DNA from: an uncultured Moraxella sp.
GTDB lineage: Bacteria; Pseudomonadota; Gammaproteobacteria; Pseudomonadales; Moraxellaceae
Direction of reading: 5' to 3'
DNA: 18,616 nt
NCBI GenBank assembly: GCA_916720335.1
Contig: CAKAQU010000020.1
Coordinates: 1-18,616 of the forward strand
Shown here: in pieces, positions 12,910 through 18,616 of the stretch
How the letters are laid out: each line of letters begins with the position of its first letter
Numbering within the stretch: position 1 is the stretch's first letter
The notes under the pieces: generated by a model
Databases searched by the model: none
Seen by the model: the letters and a program-made list of their open reading frames with translations, nothing else
Told to the model about the DNA's origin: nothing
Program-made: the position numbers and the translations under genes

Positions 12910-13548
12910 ATGCTAAAATCCATACATGCTGATATTTTAAATAAACCATTTTCACAAATAAAAGAATTAAAATTACATTATCCTGATGATATTGATTCTA
13001 TAAAACAAAATCATAAATCTACTTGGGATATTTTTAAAAATTTTATTTTATCCATTTATCAAAATTTACCCAATAATATTGCAAAACCACATGTAGAAAG
13101 TTGGTGTAATGGTTGGCAAATCAGAAATCATTATTTTGCTTATTTTAAAGATAAAAATTTTATTCAAAATGCGCCTATAGTTAGTATTTTGCTTAATAAA
13201 AAGCGATTTATAATTCAGCTTGATTGGCATGCTTATAAATCCAAAATCTCCAAATCTACTTTACAAAATTATCATAACTGGCTTAATGAAATTGATATAA
13301 AAAATTTTGATGGATTTTATTTTTATAAAAATACAACCAGCGAATACGATGACTTTATGCCGATTTATCAATTTGATATCAATAAGTTAATGGATGATTT
13401 GATGATGAATGATAAAGATTGGTATAAACTTGCATTTGTGATAAAAAAAGAAGATTTAGATGACTATCAAGATAAACAGCTGATTGATTTATCGGTAAAT
13501 GTTATTTTAAAATTAATGACGGTTTATTATCATTGTCAATCCATATAA
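12910..13548 (+). CDS. AT-rich hypothetical protein, possibly HI_0552 family
   Basis: A 212-residue soluble protein with no signal peptide or membrane segment. It is rich in lysine, asparagine, isoleucine and aromatic residues. Visible blocks are LNKPFSQIKELKLHY near the start, HVESWCNGWQIRNHYFAYFKDK (about 61-82), a hydrophobic strand RFIIQLDWHAYKSKIS (about 97-112) and GFYFYKN. The general pattern recalls the uncharacterised HI_0552 family of Haemophilus and others, but this is from memory and weakly held. No catalytic motif is evident. It begins nine bases after rarA and ends nine bases before the nucleotidyltransferase gene, so the two are very likely co-expressed. Its G+C is low: bases 13021-13080 hold only 10 G or C in 60 by hand count. 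Transfer into the rarA operon is suggested. Confidence 0.6.
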   Translation: MLKSIHADILNKPFSQIKELKLHYPDDIDSIKQNHKSTWDIFKNFILSIYQNLPNNIAKPHVESWCNGWQIRNHYFAYFKDKNFIQNAPIVSILLNKKRFIIQLDWHAYKSKISKSTLQNYHNWLNEIDIKNFDGFYFYKNTTSEYDDFMPIYQFDINKLMDDLMMNDKDWYKLAFVIKKEDLDDYQDKQLIDLSVNVILKLMTVYYHCQSI

Positions 13549-13557
13549 GGGTTTAAC

Positions 13558-15228
13558 ATGACTATTTTTCAAAAAATTAAAAATATATTCAATGATTTGC
13601 CCAAAAATCAAGAGACAGAGTTACCTTTTGTTTTTGAAATCCATCTAACCGTTGATAATCTAGATAATACTAAAATTTTAGAATTTGAGACAATTTGCCA
13701 AAACATGGGTGGCAAAGCTGTCTTAATTGAATTATCCAAAGGAAAACATCAGCAGCAGCCAATGTTTTCTTTAGTTAAAAAAGCCAATCATCTAAATGAT
13801 ATTTTAACCATTATGGATAATATTCAACAAGAATTTTATCAAAAAGGATTTATGGTGATTCGTAAAAAAGTAGAAATACCTGCTCATTATCATTCTCTTT
13901 TTTATCAAATACATCCAACCAATAATAAATATGGCTATTTTGAATGGCATGGAAAAATCAAGTTTTACAACAACTACACCTTACAAAAAATTCAAGAAGT
14001 CGCTCAAAATCTTAATGCTCATGTTTCCAATAATGCTTTAAAAAATCAAGAAAATTATCGTTTTGTTACTTTAAGATTTAAAGGCGATTATGTAGAATTT
14101 ATGGATAAGGTAAACCATCTTATCACTGCTTTAAATAAGATTGAAGACTATATATTTTTTAAAGAAAATAATCAAGAAAGCTACAAAAAAGTTAAACTTT
14201 TTGTAGAAAAATCACAGGCTGAATATTGTGTTTATGATAATAAACTTGAATTGGATGAAGGCTGGTCTCATTTAAGTGAGCAAAATAGTAAAAATAAAAT
14301 ATTAGAAAAATATCAAGCTTATTATCCAGATTTTAAAGAATATGATATTAAAAATTTATACGCTTGTGAAGCTTTTTTGCGCCGTGCTGCCATTATCAAT
14401 AATCAAGATTTTATGTTAAAAGGCAGTTTTGTTACTCGCAACTTTTTTATTGATATAAAAAATCGCATACCTTACGATTTGGATTTTTTATATTTAAAAC
14501 CAATCAATAGCAAACAAGAAGCTGAACTCATATTTAATGATTGGATGCAAAAAATTACTACATTGTATTGTCAAGATGGTATTTATTTTACTCAATTTAA
14601 GGATAATGCTTTTTGGCGACTCTTAGATTATGCGATGCACGATGATTTTCCAACTGTTAATACTGATTTGACGGCATGGATTGGTGATATATCGTTTGAC
14701 ATTAGCATAGACATTTCATTCAACCTTCCTTTTGACGATAAACCCATACCCATTCAATACCAAACACCCATAGATTCTTTTATATATCCAAGCTCGCCAA
14801 CCCTATCATACCAAATCGCTTGGAAATTACATCAATCCATTGTTAATATCCGCATTAAAGATATTTATGATTTAACCCATTTAGTAAAAAAGATAAATGG
14901 TCAAAATGATGTATTGCATATATTACAATTACTAAAAGCAGAATGTGATAAAGATGGTATTGATAGACAACGTATTTTAAATTTTTTCTCCTATCAAGAA
15001 GAAAAAGTATTTTTAAAAAATTTACCAGAATTAAAATCTTTTGAGTATTGGCAAGAAAATATTTATTTTTACTTACTGCCAAGCTGCCAATTATTGCCTG
15101 ATTCATTTGATAAATTTTGGCAAGATTTTGTTGATAATATGCATAAATCAGGATTTACACTAAAAACAGTGCAAGCGTTTTTATATTCGCCTAAAAACTT
15201 ACAACTCAATCGTCCACAAAATTGTTAA
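13558..15228 (+). CDS. Two-part protein: N-terminal paired domain of unknown function fused to AbiEii-like nucleotidyltransferase
   Basis: 556 residues. Part one (about 22-215) has two consecutive alpha/beta halves: FEIHLTV with VLIELSKGKHQQQPMFS and GFMVIRKKVEIP, then YGYFEWHGKIKF with LNAHVSNNA and RFVTLRFKG. A linker EYCVYDNKLELDEGW follows. Part two (about 255-450) resembles AbiEii/AbiGii nucleotidyltransferases: LKGS (287-290) in place of the usual GG(S/T), then YDLDFLYL with acidic D307 and D309, a possible third carboxylate strand (D381/D385), and SYQIAWKLHQSI..RIKDIYDLTHLVKK (418-445), the family's lysine and K-D-x2-D-L motif. About 100 C-terminal residues are unassigned. G+C is as low as 10 of 60 at 14281-14340. 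It might be a toxin or a substrate-specific nucleotidyltransferase. The 3' end is six bases from tsaC. Confidence 0.7.
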   Translation: MTIFQKIKNIFNDLPKNQETELPFVFEIHLTVDNLDNTKILEFETICQNMGGKAVLIELSKGKHQQQPMFSLVKKANHLNDILTIMDNIQQEFYQKGFMVIRKKVEIPAHYHSLFYQIHPTNNKYGYFEWHGKIKFYNNYTLQKIQEVAQNLNAHVSNNALKNQENYRFVTLRFKGDYVEFMDKVNHLITALNKIEDYIFFKENNQESYKKVKLFVEKSQAEYCVYDNKLELDEGWSHLSEQNSKNKILEKYQAYYPDFKEYDIKNLYACEAFLRRAAIINNQDFMLKGSFVTRNFFIDIKNRIPYDLDFLYLKPINSKQEAELIFNDWMQKITTLYCQDGIYFTQFKDNAFWRLLDYAMHDDFPTVNTDLTAWIGDISFDISIDISFNLPFDDKPIPIQYQTPIDSFIYPSSPTLSYQIAWKLHQSIVNIRIKDIYDLTHLVKKINGQNDVLHILQLLKAECDKDGIDRQRILNFFSYQEEKVFLKNLPELKSFEYWQENIYFYLLPSCQLLPDSFDKFWQDFVDNMHKSGFTLKTVQAFLYSPKNLQLNRPQNC

Positions 15229-15234
15229 ATAAAA

Positions 15235-15876
15235 TCAGCGAATTTGCTTGCCTGTCATACCGTCAATGATTTGACTGGGTTTATCAAACCCCAAACTTTG
15301 TGCGTCCAAAAAAGCGATTGGGCAATTAACTTTATTATCTAAAAATTTATCGCCTGAAAAATACTGTTTTGCTTGATACAGATTGCAAGCTGGGGCTTGT
15401 CCTTGCAAATTACAGCTGGTAGATACCAAAAAACCGTAGGGATTTTGGTCATCAGTAATGGCATGACAGATTTTTTTTAAAATAGGATGTAGCGTAATGC
15501 GCACTGCTAAAGTAGTAAAATCACCCGTTAAAAACTTGGGAATGCTCGCTGATTTTGCCACTGGTAAAAGCCATGTGGTTGCCTGAAGATGAGTTTGCTG
15601 TGCGGATATTTGATTAATTAATGTTTGCTGCTGCTGATGGCTTAAGTCGCTTAATAACGGCATAATTTTCTTAATATCATCAGTAAGTACAATCAAGCCT
15701 TTTTGAACAGAGCGCTTTTTTAATGATAAAATCTGCTCCACTGCCTTTTTATCAAAGGCATCACAACCAAGCCCCCAAACACTTTCACTGGGGTATGCTA
15801 AAATACCTGATGATTTTAAAAACTTGGCAATATGCTCGATTTGGTTGGCAGTAAAATCATCATGACAATCTAGCAT
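15235..15876 (-). CDS. tsaC: Threonylcarbamoyl-AMP synthase TsaC (YrdC/Sua5 domain)
   Basis: 213 residues from the ATG at 15876. This start is chosen because GGAGGG (15886-15881) lies four bases before it; the longer frame would begin with TTG inside that very ribosome site. The enzyme makes threonylcarbamoyl-AMP from threonine, bicarbonate and ATP, the first step of the t6A37 modification of ANN-decoding tRNAs. Landmarks: AYPSESVWGLGCDA (family PTETVYGLG), SLKKRSVQKGLIVL (family KRp..kPl.vl), TTLAVRI, and VSTSCNLQGQAPA (family TSAN.SG). It is the short TsaC form without the Sua5 C-terminal domain. The first 17 bases overlap the end of dprA, so translation is probably coupled. Confidence 0.92.
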   Translation of the reverse strand: MLDCHDDFTANQIEHIAKFLKSSGILAYPSESVWGLGCDAFDKKAVEQILSLKKRSVQKGLIVLTDDIKKIMPLLSDLSHQQQQTLINQISAQQTHLQATTWLLPVAKSASIPKFLTGDFTTLAVRITLHPILKKICHAITDDQNPYGFLVSTSCNLQGQAPACNLYQAKQYFSGDKFLDNKVNCPIAFLDAQSLGFDKPSQIIDGMTGKQIR

Positions 15877-17062
15877 AACGCCCTCCAACGGTATGAATCA
15901 AGCCCAGTATTTCAAGTTCCAATAAATTTGCCAATAGTGATGATGTATCCAGATTGGTCGCTAAAACTAAATTGTCCAAATCGCAAGGGATGCTTGATAA
16001 ATTTTCCCAAACAACCTGTAAATGCTGAGCAATCTCAACCTCTTTTACCGCTGTATTTTGGCGAGTGGTTTGCTGATAAATTTGGTTTTTGATGGTTGTA
16101 TTTTCTGGGTTTTTAGCTATATCTGATTTTAGTGGTGTGAGTGTTTTATCCAAAACTGATAAATCTTCTAAAATTTGTTCAGGATGATAAATCAGCGTTG
16201 CTCCCTCACGTATCAAATGATGGCAACCTTGAGCGTTGATGTTATCAATCAAGCTTGGCACGCAAAAAACTTGTTTACCCTGTTCGGCAGTGAGCCGAGC
16301 CGTGATTAATGAGCCACTTTTCATTGCTGCTTCTACAACCAATGTCGCCATAGATAAGCCCGCCACCAAGCGATTGCGTCTGGGAAACGTATGTTTACTA
16401 GCTGGCGTAGTTGGCAGCAATTCACTGACCAAACAACCACCTTCATGGATAATCTGAGCATACAAGGCATGATGATTTTTAGGATAACAAACATCAATGC
16501 CAGTTCCTAAAACACCAATCGTTCTACCTTGTTGTGCGTCATGCTGTGACAATGCTCCCAAATGTGCCATTTTATCAATCCCGCCTGCTAAACCACTGGT
16601 GATTGTTAAACCAAAATATGCTAAGTATTGAGCTATATCAAATGTTGTTTTTTCAGCATGTGGCGTTGGTTTACGACTACCAACAATAGCGATTTGTTTA
16701 TCAAAAAGACGTTTGACATTGCCTTGATAAAAAAGCATGGGTGGTGGGTCATAAATATCCAATAGCTGTTTTGGATATGTCTTTTCACCTAAAAATACCA
16801 GCCCAAAATTACCAATAGTTTGACCATGATAGATTTTTTCAACAAATGCCAAAACATCAGCGCCATCTTGCCAACGCGCAAGATGCTTTTGATGCAAACC
16901 AAGCGCTTGCCACTGTGATAACTCTGCAATCAATGCTTGTTTTGCATCACCAAAGTGAGTGGTTAATTTGGTAAAAGCAGATAAAGATGTATTGACAATA
17001 TACCACAATGCTAAAATAGCGGTTTTGTCATCAAAATCAAGATAGGTAGACTGTGTTTTCAT
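15860..17062 (-). CDS. dprA: DNA-processing protein DprA
   Basis: A 400-residue protein that protects incoming single-stranded DNA and loads RecA on it during natural transformation. An N-terminal helical part (about 10-75) precedes the Rossmann-like core: IAIVGSRKPT (124-133), TSGLAGGIDKMAH (155-167), GVLGTGIDVCYP (183-194), FPRRNRLVAGLS (226-237) and the VVEAAMKSGSLITA stretch (242-255). The core ends near IDNINAQGCHHLIREGA. A winged-helix domain occupies about 335-398 (VWENLSSIPCDLDNL, LLANLLELEILGLIHTVGGRYARL). Length and order are normal for gammaproteobacterial DprA. The region before the ATG lacks a clear Shine-Dalgarno sequence, consistent with low expression. It is followed by tsaC in the common dprA-tsaC arrangement. 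Confidence 0.95.
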   Translation of the reverse strand: MKTQSTYLDFDDKTAILALWYIVNTSLSAFTKLTTHFGDAKQALIAELSQWQALGLHQKHLARWQDGADVLAFVEKIYHGQTIGNFGLVFLGEKTYPKQLLDIYDPPPMLFYQGNVKRLFDKQIAIVGSRKPTPHAEKTTFDIAQYLAYFGLTITSGLAGGIDKMAHLGALSQHDAQQGRTIGVLGTGIDVCYPKNHHALYAQIIHEGGCLVSELLPTTPASKHTFPRRNRLVAGLSMATLVVEAAMKSGSLITARLTAEQGKQVFCVPSLIDNINAQGCHHLIREGATLIYHPEQILEDLSVLDKTLTPLKSDIAKNPENTTIKNQIYQQTTRQNTAVKEVEIAQHLQVVWENLSSIPCDLDNLVLATNLDTSSLLANLLELEILGLIHTVGGRYARLS

Positions 17063-17091
17063 TGGTTTAAGTTTTTTTATTTCAACAAGCC

Positions 17092-17097
17092 ATTATA
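17092..17097 (-). promoter_or_regulatory. Possible -10 box for dprA-tsaC
   Basis: A perfect TATAAT on the minus strand, 30 bases before the dprA start. The -35 position holds only GGTTTT, so promoter strength is uncertain. Confidence 0.4.
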
Positions 17098-17147
17098 ACG
17101 GATTGTTAAAAAATAAAACCATCAAAATATATAGATGGTTTATTTGA

Positions 17148-17651
17148 CTAAATCAATGCATTGGCACAGATAAGAATGCCGTTATTATCAGCATATAAAT
17201 ACGCTCCATCAGCAATCGTTACACCCCCAATATCTAGATGCACTCCAACATCGCCAGCGCCCTTACGAACACTTTTTTTGGGGATAGCAGATAATGCCAT
17301 CACACCCAATGGTAATTTTTTTAGCTCATCCACATCGCGCACGCAGCCATAAATGACCACGCCTGCCCAACCATTATCCGCTGCTGACTTGGCAATCATA
17401 TCACCCAATAAAGCGCAGCGCAAAGATGCCCCGCCATCAACAACCAAGACTCGACCATTGCCAGAAGTCGCTAAAAGCTCTTTAACTCTTGAATTATCTT
17501 CAAAACATTTAACTGTCACAATTTGACCATAAAAACTGCAATGACCGCCAAAGTTTTTAAAATGTTTACCATCAATGCTTGGAGGGATAACAAAAATATC
17601 TTGATTTGGATTATCATCCAACAAATCACAAGTTACAAATTCAACAGGCAT
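17148..17651 (-). CDS. rraA: RraA-family protein (RNase E activity regulator / HMG aldolase fold)
   Basis: 167 residues. The ATG at 17651 is preceded by AGGAG five bases upstream; the in-frame ATG six codons earlier lacks such a site. The protein matches RraA: VDGGASLRCALLGDMIAKSAADNGWAGVVIYG, VRDVDEL, LPLGVMALSAIPKKS and the end VTIADGAYLYADNNGILI. In E. coli RraA binds RNase E and slows RNA decay. The same fold includes class II HMG/oxaloacetate aldolases, defined by a glycine followed about 20 residues later by R-D-x2-(D/E); here R105, D106 and E109 fit that motif, with G83-D84 upstream. Either role is possible; length and overall pattern favour RraA. The gene stands alone with its own promoter. 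Confidence 0.88.
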   Translation of the reverse strand: MPVEFVTCDLLDDNPNQDIFVIPPSIDGKHFKNFGGHCSFYGQIVTVKCFEDNSRVKELLATSGNGRVLVVDGGASLRCALLGDMIAKSAADNGWAGVVIYGCVRDVDELKKLPLGVMALSAIPKKSVRKGAGDVGVHLDIGGVTIADGAYLYADNNGILICANALI

Positions 17652-17681
17652 AAACACTCCTTGTTCCATAATGGGTTTTGA

Positions 17682-17697
17682 TGACTAAATATAGTCA
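17682..17697. promoter_or_regulatory. Inverted repeat TGACTA-N4-TAGTCA over the rraA -10 box (candidate operator)
   Basis: TGACTA (17682-17687) and TAGTCA (17692-17697) are perfect 6-base inverted repeats around AATA. They enclose the rraA -10 hexamer completely, a typical position for a repressor site. The regulator is unknown. Confidence 0.4.
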
Positions 17698-17716
17698 AAT
17701 CACATTCTTTTGTCAA
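17688..17716 (-). promoter_or_regulatory. Strong predicted sigma-70 promoter for rraA
   Basis: On the minus strand, a perfect TTGACA (17716-17711) and TATATT (17693-17688, 5 of 6) are separated by 17 bases. The leader to the ATG is about 30 bases. This is the best promoter match in the window. Confidence 0.75.
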
Positions 17717-17784
17717 TTCTTCCACCAAAATTCCCAATGGTTGCCATTTAGCTCTTAAATCTGTGTTTAAAATTATCTTATGTA

Positions 17785-17813
17785 TTGAAATAGATAAAAC
17801 ATTTTATTATGAT
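17785..17813 (+). promoter_or_regulatory. Predicted promoter for cytochrome b561 gene
   Basis: TTGAAA (17785-17790) and TATGAT (17808-17813) are separated by 17 bases, about 43 bases before the ATG. Confidence 0.6.
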
Positions 17814-17856
17814 GGTTCGTTAACTAATTTTAATTTAATCATTTTTTTGGATAAAC

Positions 17857-18369
17857 ATGAATCAGCCAGCAACTTTGCCTGCCAAATATTCAATCGCAAC
17901 ACGTGCATTTCACTGGATAGGCGCACTGCTTATCGTAATTGCTGTTATATTAATCAATATGGGAAATCAATACATCGCTCTTCATAAAGCAGTTGGTGTT
18001 AGTTTTTTAATATGGACTGTTTTGCGAATTATGAACCGTTTTATCAGTAAAGCACCGCCTGCACTGCCTGCCCCAAAATGGCAAATCGCCATTGCTCATT
18101 TGACCCATCTTGGCTTATACATTGCAATGCTTGCCATGCCAATATCTGGACTGCTTATGTCTATGTATGGCGGACGCGCCACCAGTGTTTTTGGTCTTTT
18201 TGAAATTGCCCCAATGGCATCGCCTAACCGTCAGCTTGCTGGTATCTTTAATGAATTACATACTGATTTTTGGTTTGCCTTTTTGGTGTGTTTGGTGATT
18301 GCACATGTAGGTGCAGCGCTGTATCATCAGTTTATTTTAAAAGACAACATTATTGCTAGAATGAAATAA
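17857..18369 (+). CDS. cybB: Cytochrome b561 (CybB family), inner-membrane di-heme protein
   Basis: A 170-residue integral membrane protein with four hydrophobic segments (about 18-36, 42-60, 83-101 and 140-158). The family's heme-ligand histidines can be seen: H19 in TRAFHWIGALL, H43 in ALHKAVGV, and H135 and H150 toward the C terminus (NELHTDFWF and IAHVGAALYH); H81 and H84 lie at the start of the third segment. The MPISGLLMSMYGG loop is typical. E. coli CybB (176 residues) oxidises ubiquinol with superoxide. GGA six bases before the ATG supports the start. It converges on ahpF with a shared terminator. Confidence 0.9.
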   Translation: MNQPATLPAKYSIATRAFHWIGALLIVIAVILINMGNQYIALHKAVGVSFLIWTVLRIMNRFISKAPPALPAPKWQIAIAHLTHLGLYIAMLAMPISGLLMSMYGGRATSVFGLFEIAPMASPNRQLAGIFNELHTDFWFAFLVCLVIAHVGAALYHQFILKDNIIARMK

Positions 18370-18387
18370 CTAAAACATAAACTCACA

Positions 18388-18412
18388 AAAAAGCACGATA
18401 AACGTGCTTTTT
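18388..18412. terminator. Bidirectional Rho-independent terminator between cybB and ahpF
   Basis: AAAAAGCACG and CGTGCTTTTT form a 10-base stem with the loop ATAAA; T-runs are present on both strands. It lies 18 bases after the cybB stop and 13 bases after the ahpF stop. Confidence 0.9.
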
Positions 18413-18425
18413 ATCTTGATAAAAC

Positions 18426-18616
18426 TTAGCTATTAAGCATCAAATACTCAAATGCTGATAATCCAGCCTTTGAACCTTCACCCATCGCAATATTGATTTG
18501 TTTAAAAGGCACATCAGTAACATCGCCACACGCAAAAATACCTTGTTTATTGGTTTGGCATTTAGCATTGATGATGATTTCTCCTTGTTTGTTAGTTTGC
18601 ACCAAATTTTTTACCA
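18426..18616 (-). CDS. ahpF: Alkyl hydroperoxide reductase subunit F, C-terminal end (partial)
   Basis: The last 63 codons of a minus-strand gene that continues past the window edge. The visible protein includes QTNKQGEIIINAKCQTNKQG, the FAD-binding IFACGDVTDVPFKQI, and the C-terminal MGEGSKAGLSAFEYLM, matching the end of AhpF (E. coli: GEIIIDAKCET, VFAAGDCTTVPYKQI, GEGAKASLSAFDYL). AhpF is the FAD/NADH disulfide reductase that recycles the peroxiredoxin AhpC. The gene ends at the TAA stop complementary to 18426-18428. A stand-alone thioredoxin reductase is less likely because of the VPFKQI stretch. The N-terminal and CXXC parts are outside the window. Confidence 0.9.
   Translation of the reverse strand, partial: VKNLVQTNKQGEIIINAKCQTNKQGIFACGDVTDVPFKQINIAMGEGSKAGLSAFEYLMLNS

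Noticed and set aside
17763..17987. 74-codon frame across the cybB promoter and start
   Set aside because: It overlaps the promoter and the first 44 codons of cytochrome b561, whose frame is clearly the coding one. It has no recognisable features.
1..18616. CRISPR array, insertion sequence or prophage
   Set aside because: No regularly spaced repeats, transposase, integrase or phage structural genes were seen anywhere in the window. The AT-rich pair at 12910-15228 has no flanking direct repeats that I could recognise.

Overview
This window looks like chromosomal DNA from an AT-rich gammaproteobacterium, most likely a Moraxella-type member of the Moraxellaceae. That is inferred from protein resemblance (NfsA, RlmD, ErpA, RarA, DprA, short-form L25) and base composition. 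It has not been checked by a search. Most genes are core housekeeping genes, with short intergenic gaps and clear Rho-independent terminators.

Layout, left to right. Positions 1-139 (minus strand) hold a piece of gyrA that begins abruptly in mid-gene, next to a complete degQ/htrA-type periplasmic protease (minus). Then come erpA and an avtA-like aminotransferase (plus), rplY with a strong leader hairpin, and pth. A bidirectional terminator separates pth from tRNA-Leu(GAG) (minus). That tRNA lies just downstream of a divergent macrodomain-like gene (minus). From 5465 to 6662 there is a compact sulfur-response operon: a BigR/SqrR/YgaV-type ArsR regulator, a membrane rhodanese (YgaP type) and a small DUF2892 protein. 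It is preceded by two overlapping copies of one palindromic operator.

Next are rlmD (plus), smpB (minus), nfsA (plus) and a stand-alone DUF442/Blh-like domain gene (minus). A six-gene plus-strand run (10241-15228) follows with gaps of 2-10 bases and one ATGA overlap: YfhL-type ferredoxin, a SAM methyltransferase, an HExxH putative metallopeptidase, rarA, and then two markedly AT-richer genes. The second of these fuses a two-part domain of unknown function to an AbiEii-like nucleotidyltransferase. Facing this run are dprA and tsaC (minus, overlapping by 17 bases), then rraA (minus). Cytochrome b561 (plus) and the C-terminal end of ahpF (minus, cut by the window edge) complete the window.

The most interesting points are the AT-rich pair at 12910-15228, which may be an accessory toxin or defence module appended to the rarA operon; the tandem operator in front of the sulfur-sensing operon; the truncated gyrA piece at the left edge; the macrodomain-like protein beside tRNA-Leu; and the rplY leader hairpin. 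Statements about families are from memory of family signatures, and nothing was searched.
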